In this document: positions 44,123 through 52,461 of the stretch, in pieces
Layout: each line of letters starts with the position of its first letter
Position numbering within the stretch: the stretch's first letter is position 1
NCBI GenBank assembly: GCA_023957155.1
Contig: JAMLHK010000005.1
Location: 124,001 to 188,000 of the forward strand
From: Chitinophagaceae bacterium
GTDB taxonomy: Bacteria; Bacteroidota; Bacteroidia; Chitinophagales; Chitinophagaceae
Direction of reading: 5' to 3'
Length of the DNA stretch: 64,000 bases
Translations under genes and position numbers: made by a program
Notes under the pieces: generated by a model
What the model was told of the DNA's origin: nothing
The model's input: the letters and a program-made list of their open reading frames with translations, nothing else
The model's database searches: none

Positions 44123-45295
44123 TTATTCTTCTTTTGGCTTTCTGCTGCCGGCATATAATTCGTATTCTAATAACCGGCAGTCAATGGTGCTGGTGTAAAA
44201 TTCTATACGGCGGCTGGCTTTTAAGCCGGTTTTTTTAGCCAGCTCGAGGTTGCCTGTAAAGACATAGCCGTAATAACTGCCGCAGCGTTGCTTCATGAAG
44301 TCGCCGATACGTTTATAGGTTTCTTCCAGTTCTTTTACCTGCCCGAGCCGTTCTCCGTATTCCGGATTAACGAATAGAATACCCCCTGCATCAGGAGGCA
44401 CTTCGGTATCGGCAAAATCACATACTTTAAAATCAATCAGCTGGGCAACACCCGCGGCGATGGCATTTTTCTTTGCATTTTCAATAGCCCGTTCACTATA
44501 ATCGGTAGCTATTATACGGAGTTCGGGCACATCAATGATTTGTTCTTCCAGCAAGGCATCTTCCTTAAGGTATACCGCATCGTCATATCCCTGTAAATGC
44601 ATGAAGGCGTAGTTAGTCCTGAACAGCCCCGGTCGCCGGTTGGTAGCGATCAGCGCCGCTTCAATGGCTATGGTTCCTGATCCGCACATCGGGTTTATAA
44701 AGGGCGAAGTTCTGTTCCACCGGGTGGCATAAATAGTAGCTGATGCCAGCGCTTCCAGCATGGGCGCCAGTCCGGGTATCTTACGGTAACCGTGTCTTGC
44801 TATGGAGTTGCCCGAAGTGTCTATAAAGATTTCCGCATGGTTATTTTTCCAGAACAGGTTAAAAACGGCGCCGGTAAGCTCCGCCCCGGAAGATGGCCGT
44901 TTACCTGTTTTTTCTCTTATCCGGTCAACAATAGCATCCTTTACCCGGAGGTTGGCAAACAAATTATTATTGATGGTTTCATTGCTTACATTACTCGTAA
45001 CGGAAAAATATCCTCCTTCGGGTAAAATGCTTTCCCACGGGTAGCTGACGAGGTTGTTATAAATGGTATCCGCATTGGATGCTTCAAATTCTTTAAGGCG
45101 GTACAATACCTGGCTGGCACAACGGAGGTTAAGGTTCAGCTTTATGCAGTCATTTACGGTGCCCGAAATACGTACCCCGGTAATAAAACGATGCTCAACG
45201 GTAAATCCCAATGCGTTTACTTCCTGCTCTACATAAGGGGTGATCCGCTTGTGGCAGGTGATGGTAATAGCCGCTTTTGTGGTGAATATGTTCAT
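44123..45295 (-). CDS. THUMP-domain class I SAM-dependent RNA methyltransferase (RlmL-like)
   Basis: 390 residues. An N-terminal ferredoxin-like/THUMP region (about 1-160) precedes a Rossmann methyltransferase: PMCGSGTIAIEAALIA is the SAM loop (about 200-215) and NPEYGERLG stands for the NPPY motif (about 310). The layout equals the N-terminal half of E. coli RlmL, which methylates G2445 of 23S rRNA. Single-domain homologues like this are widespread in Bacteroidota. Cytosolic; no operon partner. Confidence 0.9.
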   Translation of the reverse strand: MNIFTTKAAITITCHKRITPYVEQEVNALGFTVEHRFITGVRISGTVNDCIKLNLNLRCASQVLYRLKEFEASNADTIYNNLVSYPWESILPEGGYFSVTSNVSNETINNNLFANLRVKDAIVDRIREKTGKRPSSGAELTGAVFNLFWKNNHAEIFIDTSGNSIARHGYRKIPGLAPMLEALASATIYATRWNRTSPFINPMCGSGTIAIEAALIATNRRPGLFRTNYAFMHLQGYDDAVYLKEDALLEEQIIDVPELRIIATDYSERAIENAKKNAIAAGVAQLIDFKVCDFADTEVPPDAGGILFVNPEYGERLGQVKELEETYKRIGDFMKQRCGSYYGYVFTGNLELAKKTGLKASRRIEFYTSTIDCRLLEYELYAGSRKPKEE

Positions 45296-45452
45296 TGTAA
45301 ACCAGTAAGAGGGTAAGCATGTAAAATAACAGGCGCCATTACACCATTTTTTTGATCCTGCAACCCGGCAGGCAGGAAAGCCGAATAGCGAACAAAAAGC
45401 CGGGGATATATTCGTTGTGCCGCCATATAGCCAAACTGCCTGTTGTACGCCG

Positions 45453-45752
45453 TTAGGCTACTTTTACATTTAATACTTTAATGGACTTGAGCGCCGATCC
45501 TTTTGATAATATTTCTTCTTCAATGTCAAAGTCATCTTGTAGCCCAAGCCAAAATTTTGCAGAATTGCCAAAGTATTTACTTAGCCTTAAAGCTGTATCC
45601 GCTGTAATTCTGCGATTACCTTTAAGAATTTCAGAAATCCTTGTTTGAGGAATCTCTATATCTTTTGCAAGTTTGTAAGCAGTTATATTAAAAGGTATAA
45701 GGAATTCCTCTGAAAGAATTTCGCCTGGATGAATATTTTTAAGTTTTGCCAT
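45453..45752 (-). CDS. higA: HigA-type antitoxin
   Basis: 99 residues with the HigA opening KLKNIHPGEILSEEFLIPFNIT and an XRE-like HTH (about 24-75: YKLAKDIEIPQTRISEILKGNRRIT). It neutralises the toxin encoded just upstream on the minus strand, 11 bp away, and represses the operon. Toxin-first order is typical of higBA. Confidence 0.92.
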   Translation of the reverse strand: MAKLKNIHPGEILSEEFLIPFNITAYKLAKDIEIPQTRISEILKGNRRITADTALRLSKYFGNSAKFWLGLQDDFDIEEEILSKGSALKSIKVLNVKVA

Positions 45753-45763
45753 TTTAGTAAGAT

Positions 45764-46045
45764 TTAATGATAATCAATTATTTCAGCTTCTGAAGCATTT
45801 CCGGCATTCCATTTGAATATTATTCTCCACTGATCGTTTATCCGAATACTGTAAAGATCCTTTAATTTTCCGGACAGCTTTTCCAATCTGTTTGCTGGTG
45901 GAATCCTTAGATCAGCTATGTCAACTGCGTTATTGAGCATCCTGAGCTTTCTTCTGCCAATATTTTGAATTTCTATTGGCAATTTCTTTACCCGGTTACC
46001 TAACCATATTTGTTCTGTGTCAGAATTGCCAAATGAAATGATCAT
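45764..46045 (-). CDS. higB: HigB/RelE-ParE superfamily toxin
   Basis: 93 residues: MIISFGNSDTEQIWLGNRVKKLP is the HigB N-terminus and ADLRIPPANRLEKLSGKLKDLYSIRINDQWRIIF the RelE-type core. Ribosome-dependent mRNA interferase that halts translation. Both members of the pair are intact. Located between two unrelated housekeeping-type genes, suggesting an isolated module gained by transfer. Confidence 0.92.
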   Translation of the reverse strand: MIISFGNSDTEQIWLGNRVKKLPIEIQNIGRRKLRMLNNAVDIADLRIPPANRLEKLSGKLKDLYSIRINDQWRIIFKWNAGNASEAEIIDYH

Positions 46046-46126
46046 ACTGCCGTCTCAAGTTACTAACGTCAAAAGTAAGTATTTTCTGGGTATTTGTAAA
46101 ATTTGGACTGTGAATAGCATACAATA

Positions 46127-47455
46127 TTATAGTAGGAACAACGATAAAATATAGACCATAGCCAATGCCGTTAATCCCATGAATACGGTAGCCAGTGAAT
46201 ATACTTTCAGCATGACTTTCATTTCTAATCCCGAAAATTTGCTGATCACCCAGAAATAGGCATCATTGGCATGGGAGATCATCATAGAGCCGGCGCCCAT
46301 AGACAGCACAGACAGTAATTGTCCCGTTGGACTGTCCAACCCCAGCGCCGGCAGCAGGGGTTGAATGATGGAAGCTGCTGTAATAATGGCCACGGTTGAG
46401 GACCCCTGTGCTGTTTTAAGCAGGGAGGTGAGCAAAAAAGGAAAGAATATACCCATCCCGGCAAGAGGTAAATTGTCGCCCAGGTGATCGCCGATCTTAG
46501 TGGCGGCAAGCACAGCGCCAAAAGCGCCGCCTGCGCCAATGATCACCAGGATGCTGCCTGCTTTTTCCACTCCTTCCTGTAGCAGCTTGCTTACGGTATT
46601 GTCCTTCCATGAACGAACGGGAATAAGTGCCAGCAATACACCGATGAACAAGGCAATTACGGGATCACCGATGATCCTGAAAAAATTCCATATCCCGTTG
46701 TCATGCGTTTCAACCGAGCTGAATGAGCCCAGTGCAATTAAAGCAATGGGAACGATCACCGGCAGGAAGGATTGCATTACCGAAGGCAGCCGCGTATATG
46801 TGTCAGCTTCGTCATCTGTTGTAGCCGGCAGCGGCGGGACCTTTTTTCCTGCATATTTCGCCCACCAATATCCCACAGCGCTTGCCGGAACGGCGATGCT
46901 GATGCCTGCAAGAATGAGTTTACCCAGGTCAACACCAATGATTCCGGCTGCTGCTGCTGCCCCGGGATGCGGGGGAATAAGACAATGCACGGCATATAAG
47001 CCTGCTGCGAGTGATGTGGCCATCACCGGCACGGCTATTTGAGTGCGCCGGGCCAGGGTTTGATTGAGCCCGCTCAGCACAATATATCCCGAATCGCAAA
47101 AGATAGGCAGCCCTACCATAAAGCCGGTAATGTTCATGGCTAAGGCAGCATGCCGTTCCCCGGTTTTCTTCAGGATGAAGGCTGCCATTACCCGTGTGCT
47201 GCCGGTATGCTCAAGCAGTACACCCAACGCCGTTCCCAGTACAATGATGAAGCCCAGGGATTTCATGATATGGCCGAACCCTTCTTTCATGGCGCCAATA
47301 ACGCCGGCAAAGGGCAGCTGCACCCCGATGCCTACTACGAAGCAGGCAACGGAAAGCGCGAAAAAGGCATGTATTTTAAGCTTTGCCGTTAGCAGGATGA
47401 TCAATGCGATACCAACTAAAAGAAAAAACAGGATCTGTATAAAATCTGAAGACAT
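46127..47455 (-). CDS. GntP family gluconate:H+ symporter
   Basis: 442 residues with about 12-14 hydrophobic segments. Family stretches: HAALAMNITGFMVGLPIFCDSGYIVL, CLIPPHPGAAAAAGIIG and ITAASIIQPLLPALGLDSPTGQ. GntP members import gluconate or related sugar acids at the inner membrane. No gluconate kinase or regulator is adjacent, so the substrate is an inference from family. The short gap to the higB gene (81 bp) does not suggest linkage. Confidence 0.92.
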   Translation of the reverse strand: MSSDFIQILFFLLVGIALIILLTAKLKIHAFFALSVACFVVGIGVQLPFAGVIGAMKEGFGHIMKSLGFIIVLGTALGVLLEHTGSTRVMAAFILKKTGERHAALAMNITGFMVGLPIFCDSGYIVLSGLNQTLARRTQIAVPVMATSLAAGLYAVHCLIPPHPGAAAAAGIIGVDLGKLILAGISIAVPASAVGYWWAKYAGKKVPPLPATTDDEADTYTRLPSVMQSFLPVIVPIALIALGSFSSVETHDNGIWNFFRIIGDPVIALFIGVLLALIPVRSWKDNTVSKLLQEGVEKAGSILVIIGAGGAFGAVLAATKIGDHLGDNLPLAGMGIFFPFLLTSLLKTAQGSSTVAIITAASIIQPLLPALGLDSPTGQLLSVLSMGAGSMMISHANDAYFWVISKFSGLEMKVMLKVYSLATVFMGLTALAMVYILSLFLL

Positions 47456-47593
47456 GGGTGGTGATTCGTTGATGAAAATTAAATCATCAATTTACTACTT
47501 AGTTTTTTAACAGCGTAGTTTTGTAAAAATACTTTGTGCGCTATTGGTATATACGGGGTCTTTATGCAATAAATAAGATGCTATTTTTGTAGC

Positions 47594-48352
47594 ATGTATT
47601 GGCTAAGAATTATTTTTCTCCTGTTGTGCATGGCAGCAGGGATCCATGCAAACGCCCAGATCGTGAATATAGAATCCAGCAGGATACACACCGATACTAT
47701 CGGCTGGTCCGGTAGTATGGGCGGTAATGTTAGTCTTGCAAAGAATGTGGATAAGGTATTTTCTGCGGGTGCCTTTGCCCACCTGCAATATAAAACCGGT
47801 AAAAATCTCTATCTTTTTTTGGGCGATTATTCTTTTTTGAAAGGTGCCCAGAAAAAATATACCGACAATACTTTTTTTCACCTGCGCTATAACCGAAAGA
47901 TCAGCAGCCTGCTCCGCTGGGAAATTTTTACACAATTACAAACCAATAAAATAACTAAAATTGATAACCGCTTTCTTGCCGGTATGGGGCCTCGCTTCAA
48001 GCTTTCCGGATCGGGCAGGCTGCATGTTTACCTGGGTGTGCTTGCGATGTATGAATACGAAAGAGAGCTGACGGAACCTCCTGTTTCTCATCGTACGGTG
48101 CGAAACAGCAGTTACCTGAGCTTTACGCTCAAGCCCACTCCTACGCTTGAGATCGTCAGCACCACCTTTTACCAGCCCCGGCTGGCCCATTGGGGCGATT
48201 TCCGTATACTGAACCAGGAATCTGCTAACCTCTCCATTACCCAGAAATTATCTGCAACCGTAAACTGGAATTATTTGTACGATCAATATCCGGTAGAAGG
48301 TATTCCCAGGAGCAATTATACCTTTTCCACCGGCTTAAAGTATGCTTTCTGA
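47594..48352 (+). CDS. DUF481 outer-membrane protein
   Basis: 252 residues. Signal peptide ends IHANAQ. It continues with DTIGWSGSMGGNVSLAKN and repeated short amphipathic strands, ending YTFSTGLKYAF; this fits the DUF481 barrel family. Function unknown. A TATTTTTG element at 47582-47589, five bases before the ATG, matches the Bacteroidota -7 consensus TAnnTTTG but is unusually close, so it may be coincidental. Confidence 0.82.
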   Translation: MYWLRIIFLLLCMAAGIHANAQIVNIESSRIHTDTIGWSGSMGGNVSLAKNVDKVFSAGAFAHLQYKTGKNLYLFLGDYSFLKGAQKKYTDNTFFHLRYNRKISSLLRWEIFTQLQTNKITKIDNRFLAGMGPRFKLSGSGRLHVYLGVLAMYEYERELTEPPVSHRTVRNSSYLSFTLKPTPTLEIVSTTFYQPRLAHWGDFRILNQESANLSITQKLSATVNWNYLYDQYPVEGIPRSNYTFSTGLKYAF

Positions 48353-48387
48353 TTTTATTTTAAAGCATACAGAGTAATATGCCGGGG

Positions 48388-48424
48388 TAAAAAATACCCG
48401 GACCATTGAGGTGCGTCCGGGTAT
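48388..48424 (-). terminator. Rho-independent terminator of the RRM gene
   Basis: ATACCCGGAC (48394-48403) pairs with GTCCGGGTAT (48415-48424): a 10-bp stem with an 11-nt loop. On the minus strand a T6 run follows (A-run 48389-48394). It is 31 bp past the RRM gene stop, and could also act on transcripts of the DUF481 gene coming the other way. Confidence 0.85.
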
Positions 48425-48454
48425 CATATTCTGACTTATATATTAAGGATCAGT

Positions 48455-48745
48455 TTACCATCTTTTGCGATTCTGCGAAAATGAGCCATTGCCAGAGCGT
48501 TGTTCTCTGGGACGGGCTAAGGTAACCGAAAGCGGGCGACCTTCCACTTCTTTGCCATTCAGCTCTTCCATAGCTTTTTTGGCATCGGCTTCTTCAGGCA
48601 TTTCCACAAAACCAAATCCGCGTGAGCGGCCTGATTCCCTGTCGGTAATTACTTTTGAAGAAGAAACCTCCCCGAACTCGCTGAATAAATTTTTTAAGTC
48701 CTCATCTTTGGTGTGAAAACTTAAATTCGAAACGTACATGTTCAT
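48455..48745 (-). CDS. RRM-domain RNA-binding protein
   Basis: 96 residues, one RNA recognition motif: RNP2 MYVSNL at 3-8, RNP1 RGFGFVEM at about 42-49, and a short basic C-terminal tail ending in NRKRW. Small glycine-poor RRM proteins like this occur in several copies per Bacteroidota genome and are often cold-inducible; targets are unknown. It has its own terminator. Confidence 0.93.
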   Translation of the reverse strand: MNMYVSNLSFHTKDEDLKNLFSEFGEVSSSKVITDRESGRSRGFGFVEMPEEADAKKAMEELNGKEVEGRPLSVTLARPREQRSGNGSFSQNRKRW

Positions 48746-49005
48746 ACTTTTACATTAAAATGTTATTAATTAACCTGTAAGAAGAGCATAATGTTACAGT
48801 AGAGCAAATAAATACAACGGTGCAAGCCGTATAGTGTAGGTATTTGTATGTGTATGCTTTTAATTCAGGTTATATATAAAGGTAGGCTTTTAAAATGAAT
48901 ACCTGCATCCCGGAGCAATTTTAAGTGATTAATTTTAACAGATGCGGGAGTAGTAAATTAGCATGGCATTAAGGCTTATTTCTGAACGATTATATCCCGG
49001 TCTGT

Positions 49006-50076
49006 ATGCGTAAGAAAAAATCTTTTCAAATTCTCCTGCCGGTTTTAGCGCTGCTAACGATGGGGTACCTGCTGGGGCCGAAACCCGAGCCCCCTGTTTA
49101 TAATACCGTTATGCCTGTTGTACCGGGCGCTGCCGCTGACCTGGAAAGCCATATATCCCGGCATGAATCCGGCTATGCGCTCAAGCCCGGTAACGAAGCA
49201 CGGATTGTGTGGTTCAATGATTCGCTTAAACAGCAAACGGACTATGCTATAGTATATCTTCACGGCTTTTCTGCTTCGCAGGAAGAGGGCGCTCCCATTC
49301 ATACCAATATTGCAAAAGCATTTGGATGTAATCTTTATTTAGCGCGAATTGACGGACATGGCATGGATGTTCCGGATTCCATGAAAAACCTTACCGCCTC
49401 CCGGTACTGGGAAAGTGCAAAGTTTGCCCTGTCCATCGGGAAGCAAGTAGGAAAGAAAGTTATCCTGATGGGCACGTCAACCGGAGGAACCAATGCCCTC
49501 CAGCTGTCGGCAACTTACCCGGAGGATGTATACGCGTTAATACTAATGAGCCCTAATATTGAGATATTCAGTGATAAGGCGTGGCTGCTCAATAACCCGT
49601 GGGGGCTGCAGATCGCGCGGTGGGTGACGGGCAGCGACCATATTACTTCTGAAGATACACGTCCCGTATATAAAAAATACTGGTATGCACGGTATCCCTT
49701 AGAAGCGGCGGTACAATTAGAAGAGTACCTGGAAACGACCATGAATGCGGCGACTTTTGAAAAGGTAAAACAACCCGTGCTGATGTTGTATTATTATAAA
49801 GACGAAATACACCAGGATAGCGTGGTGAGTGTTCCGGCAATGCTTAAAATGTTCGATGAACTGGGTACTTCAAGAGAAAATAAAGTGAAGCAGGCCATGC
49901 CGAATGCCGGTAACCATGTGCTGGGAAGCTATATAAAATCCAAAGACCTGCTGGGCGTTCAGCAGGCTATTGAAGATTTTATGGAGAAAAAACTGCATTT
50001 AACCCGATTGCCGGGTAGTTCCATTATTACGAATACATCGGATCTGAAAATTACTGTTGGCGTTGCGGCAGAGTAA
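49006..50076 (+). CDS. Membrane-anchored alpha/beta hydrolase
   Basis: 356 residues. An N-terminal hydrophobic helix (about 8-23) acts as anchor or signal. The hydrolase fold has the oxyanion HGFSASQEE, the nucleophile elbow GTSTGG (Ser) and a late His in NAGNHVLGSY; the acid residue is probably in YYKDEIH. Substrate unknown (esterase or lipase-like). It precedes the TonB group by about 240 bp on the same strand. Confidence 0.85.
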   Translation: MRKKKSFQILLPVLALLTMGYLLGPKPEPPVYNTVMPVVPGAAADLESHISRHESGYALKPGNEARIVWFNDSLKQQTDYAIVYLHGFSASQEEGAPIHTNIAKAFGCNLYLARIDGHGMDVPDSMKNLTASRYWESAKFALSIGKQVGKKVILMGTSTGGTNALQLSATYPEDVYALILMSPNIEIFSDKAWLLNNPWGLQIARWVTGSDHITSEDTRPVYKKYWYARYPLEAAVQLEEYLETTMNAATFEKVKQPVLMLYYYKDEIHQDSVVSVPAMLKMFDELGTSRENKVKQAMPNAGNHVLGSYIKSKDLLGVQQAIEDFMEKKLHLTRLPGSSIITNTSDLKITVGVAAE

Positions 50077-50320
50077 AACCGGCTGCCAGACAGGATTTAA
50101 CATTACATATCCAAAAGCTTGTACAGCAGGTAAGCAGCCTGTTATGTAATTTGATCGTTTTGCTGTAATGTTTCCATAATGCATATAGCCACTCACTTAC
50201 CCTGTCCGGGGCTTTGTTCTATGCCTTTCTGTGGTTTGTGGAATCTTTTTTGATCTGCATCTTATGGTTGTTACAGGGACCCTGTTGTGAAACAAGATTA
50301 CGCACAACAAATTATTTTTT

Positions 50321-51148
50321 ATGAAGCCCGAACACATATTGCAGAGCGATGTGCTGGATATTCTTTTTGAAAATCGCAACAAAGCCTATGGCGCATATTA
50401 TTTACGGCGTCATTCCAATCAGAATCTTTTAAAAGCTTTGATAGCCATGCTGTTTATTGCAGGAATGGTCATATTTATATCAACCCGTTACAGGAGTGAA
50501 GCCGTTGGGGGTGTTTTTGCTGTTCGCGATACGCATTCCATACTACGCTTGCATCCGCTGGAACCGGTAGAATTTGAACCCCCGCCTCCCCGGGAGCGCC
50601 CGGTACCTAAGCAGGCGGCATCGCAGCATTTTGCATCCATAGAAATAGTGTCGCCGTCGGAAGCGATAGAAGAGCCAATGCCCGATATAGCAGCTATGAC
50701 CGATAGGCAGGTGGGACTCGCTACTATTGATGCTCCCCTATCAGGGGATATCGGAGTGGTTTTTGAAACAGGACAGCCTGGCGGGCAGGATGTTGCCATA
50801 AGGCAGGACGCTGTAACAGAAGATACCGGTCCCCATACCGCTGCCAGCGTGGATGAAGCAGCGGAATATCCCGGTGGACTCAAAGCCATGATGCGTTTTT
50901 TGCAACGGTATCTCCGCCATCCGGAAGAGGGTTATGATATACCACGGAAGGTGAGCATACAGTTTGTAATAGCCCGGGATGGTAGTGTGGGGAGCTTTAA
51001 GGTTGTTCAATCGGGTGGGGAAAAGATGGACATGGAAGTAATAAAAGTGTTACAAAAAATGCCCAGGTGGAAACCGGCTAAGAAAAATGGCAGGGACGTG
51101 GCGATGTACTTTGTGCAGCCGGTAAGCTTTGAAACACTGCAAGAATAA
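50321..51148 (+). CDS. Energy transducer TonB-family protein
   Basis: 275 residues. Basic N-terminus, one membrane helix (about 39-54), then a proline-rich periplasmic linker (FEPPPPRERPVPK) and a C-terminal TonB fold (about 185-275: VSIQFVIARDGSVGSFKVVQSGG, MPRWKPAKKNGRDV). The N-terminal DILFENRNKAYGAYYLRR matches many Bacteroidota TonB proteins. Couples proton force, via ExbB/ExbD, to outer-membrane receptors. ExbB/ExbD are not in the window. Confidence 0.9.
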   Translation: MKPEHILQSDVLDILFENRNKAYGAYYLRRHSNQNLLKALIAMLFIAGMVIFISTRYRSEAVGGVFAVRDTHSILRLHPLEPVEFEPPPPRERPVPKQAASQHFASIEIVSPSEAIEEPMPDIAAMTDRQVGLATIDAPLSGDIGVVFETGQPGGQDVAIRQDAVTEDTGPHTAASVDEAAEYPGGLKAMMRFLQRYLRHPEEGYDIPRKVSIQFVIARDGSVGSFKVVQSGGEKMDMEVIKVLQKMPRWKPAKKNGRDVAMYFVQPVSFETLQE

Positions 51149-51230
51149 AGGTTTATCAATTTTTAATAGGGGTAGGTGCGGCATTTAACAAAGGATTTGT
51201 TAACTTGCCCGCTCCCTTAAACTTTGTCTG

Positions 51231-51476
51231 ATGTCGGTACAACAAAACTGGGAAGATCAAAAACGGAAAAGGAATGTATTTTTCCACGCTTTGTATGATT
51301 ATGCGATGGGCATTTTATGGCTGGGATTAGGGCTCTTTTTTTTATTGAATAAAAAACTGGATATTGACTGGATGAAGAATGATCCGGTGATAGATACGCT
51401 TTTTGGCGCCGTTGGAATTGCATACGGGTTATTCCGGATATACAGGGGATACCAGCGGAAAAATATGAGAAAGTGA
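51231..51476 (+). CDS. Small two-helix membrane protein, unrecognised
   Basis: 81 residues with two hydrophobic segments (about 26-40 and 58-68) and basic ends. No named family is recognised. Its stop codon overlaps a possible GTG start of the PstS-like gene (GTGA), a sign of coupling. Similar small proteins commonly sit between tonB and pstS-like genes in Bacteroidota; role unknown. Confidence 0.7.
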   Translation: MSVQQNWEDQKRKRNVFFHALYDYAMGILWLGLGLFFLLNKKLDIDWMKNDPVIDTLFGAVGIAYGLFRIYRGYQRKNMRK

Positions 51477-52417
51477 AGTATATTAATTGTATATATAATA
51501 TGATTCGTGCGGGGATCTATACCATTGCTCTGTATGTGCTGGTAAGCTGTAACGGGGGAAGTAATGTAAAAACGATTGCCGGCAATGATGATCTCAAATC
51601 GGGTACGATTCATATCAGTGTGGATGAATCTTTTAAGCCCATTATAGATTCCCAGATCAGGGTATTTATGTCTCAGTTTCCCGAAGCGGTTATTATTCCT
51701 CATTATAAAGCCGAAGCGGATTGTTTAAAAGATTTGCTTAATGACTCGATTCGCATGGTTATTGTTACCCGTGGATTAAGTGAAGAGGAAGTTAAATCTT
51801 TAAAAGATAGCTTAAGATTTACGCCCCCGTGGGGAAAAATTGCGACTGATGCTATATCGGTTATTGTAAACAATAAATCGAAGGATTCTCTTTTTACGAT
51901 GGGAGAGATCAGGTCTTTGATGAATGGTACCAGCGGGTATAAACTTAATCCCGTTTTAGACGGCACTGCTGCAACAAGTACGGTTCGCTTTATGATTGAT
52001 TCGCTCCTTAGGGGTAAGGATCTGTCGCCGGAAGTAACTGCGGCCAAAACGAGCCAGGGCGTAATAGATTATGTGGCTGAAAATGAACATGCCATTGGCT
52101 TTTTAGGGGTCAGCTGGATAGGAAACCCGGATGATAAACAGCAACTGGCTTTCCTGTCTAAAGTCAGGGTGGCTTCTATAGAAGCAAGAGATGAGCCCGG
52201 TAAGTTTATAAAGCCCTACCAGGCAAATATTGCAACCAACAGGTATCCTATGGTGCGTGGCTTGTATTATATTGTAAAGGAGAATTACAGCGGGTTAGGC
52301 AGGGGATTTACTAACTTTTTAAAAGGTGAAAAAGGACAACTTATTTTTCAAAGAGCCTACCTTGTTCCGTCTAATATGCAGTTTACGATCAGGTCGGCCC
52401 AGATAAAAGAAAAATAA
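51473..52417 (+). CDS. PstS-like phosphate/ligand-binding lipoprotein
   Basis: 314 residues from GTG 51473, or about 305 from ATG 51500, which leaves MIRAGIYTIALYVLVSC as a lipoprotein signal. The chain is a type II periplasmic-binding fold (GTIHISVDESFKPIIDSQI, then AISVIVNNKSKDSLFTMGEI). PstS-type proteins bind phosphate, but relatives in this neighbourhood often lack a transporter and their ligand is unproven. It follows the small membrane protein gene and precedes a TPR gene by 44 bp. Confidence 0.8.
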   Translation: MKYINCIYNMIRAGIYTIALYVLVSCNGGSNVKTIAGNDDLKSGTIHISVDESFKPIIDSQIRVFMSQFPEAVIIPHYKAEADCLKDLLNDSIRMVIVTRGLSEEEVKSLKDSLRFTPPWGKIATDAISVIVNNKSKDSLFTMGEIRSLMNGTSGYKLNPVLDGTAATSTVRFMIDSLLRGKDLSPEVTAAKTSQGVIDYVAENEHAIGFLGVSWIGNPDDKQQLAFLSKVRVASIEARDEPGKFIKPYQANIATNRYPMVRGLYYIVKENYSGLGRGFTNFLKGEKGQLIFQRAYLVPSNMQFTIRSAQIKEK

Positions 52418-52461
52418 TTTTTTATATATTTATTTACCAAAATCAAAATTTCAAATCAAAA

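Noticed and set aside
46500-47042. 180-residue plus reading within the gluconate permease gene
   Set aside because: Shadow of the hydrophobic GntP gene; Ala/Pro-rich antisense composition.
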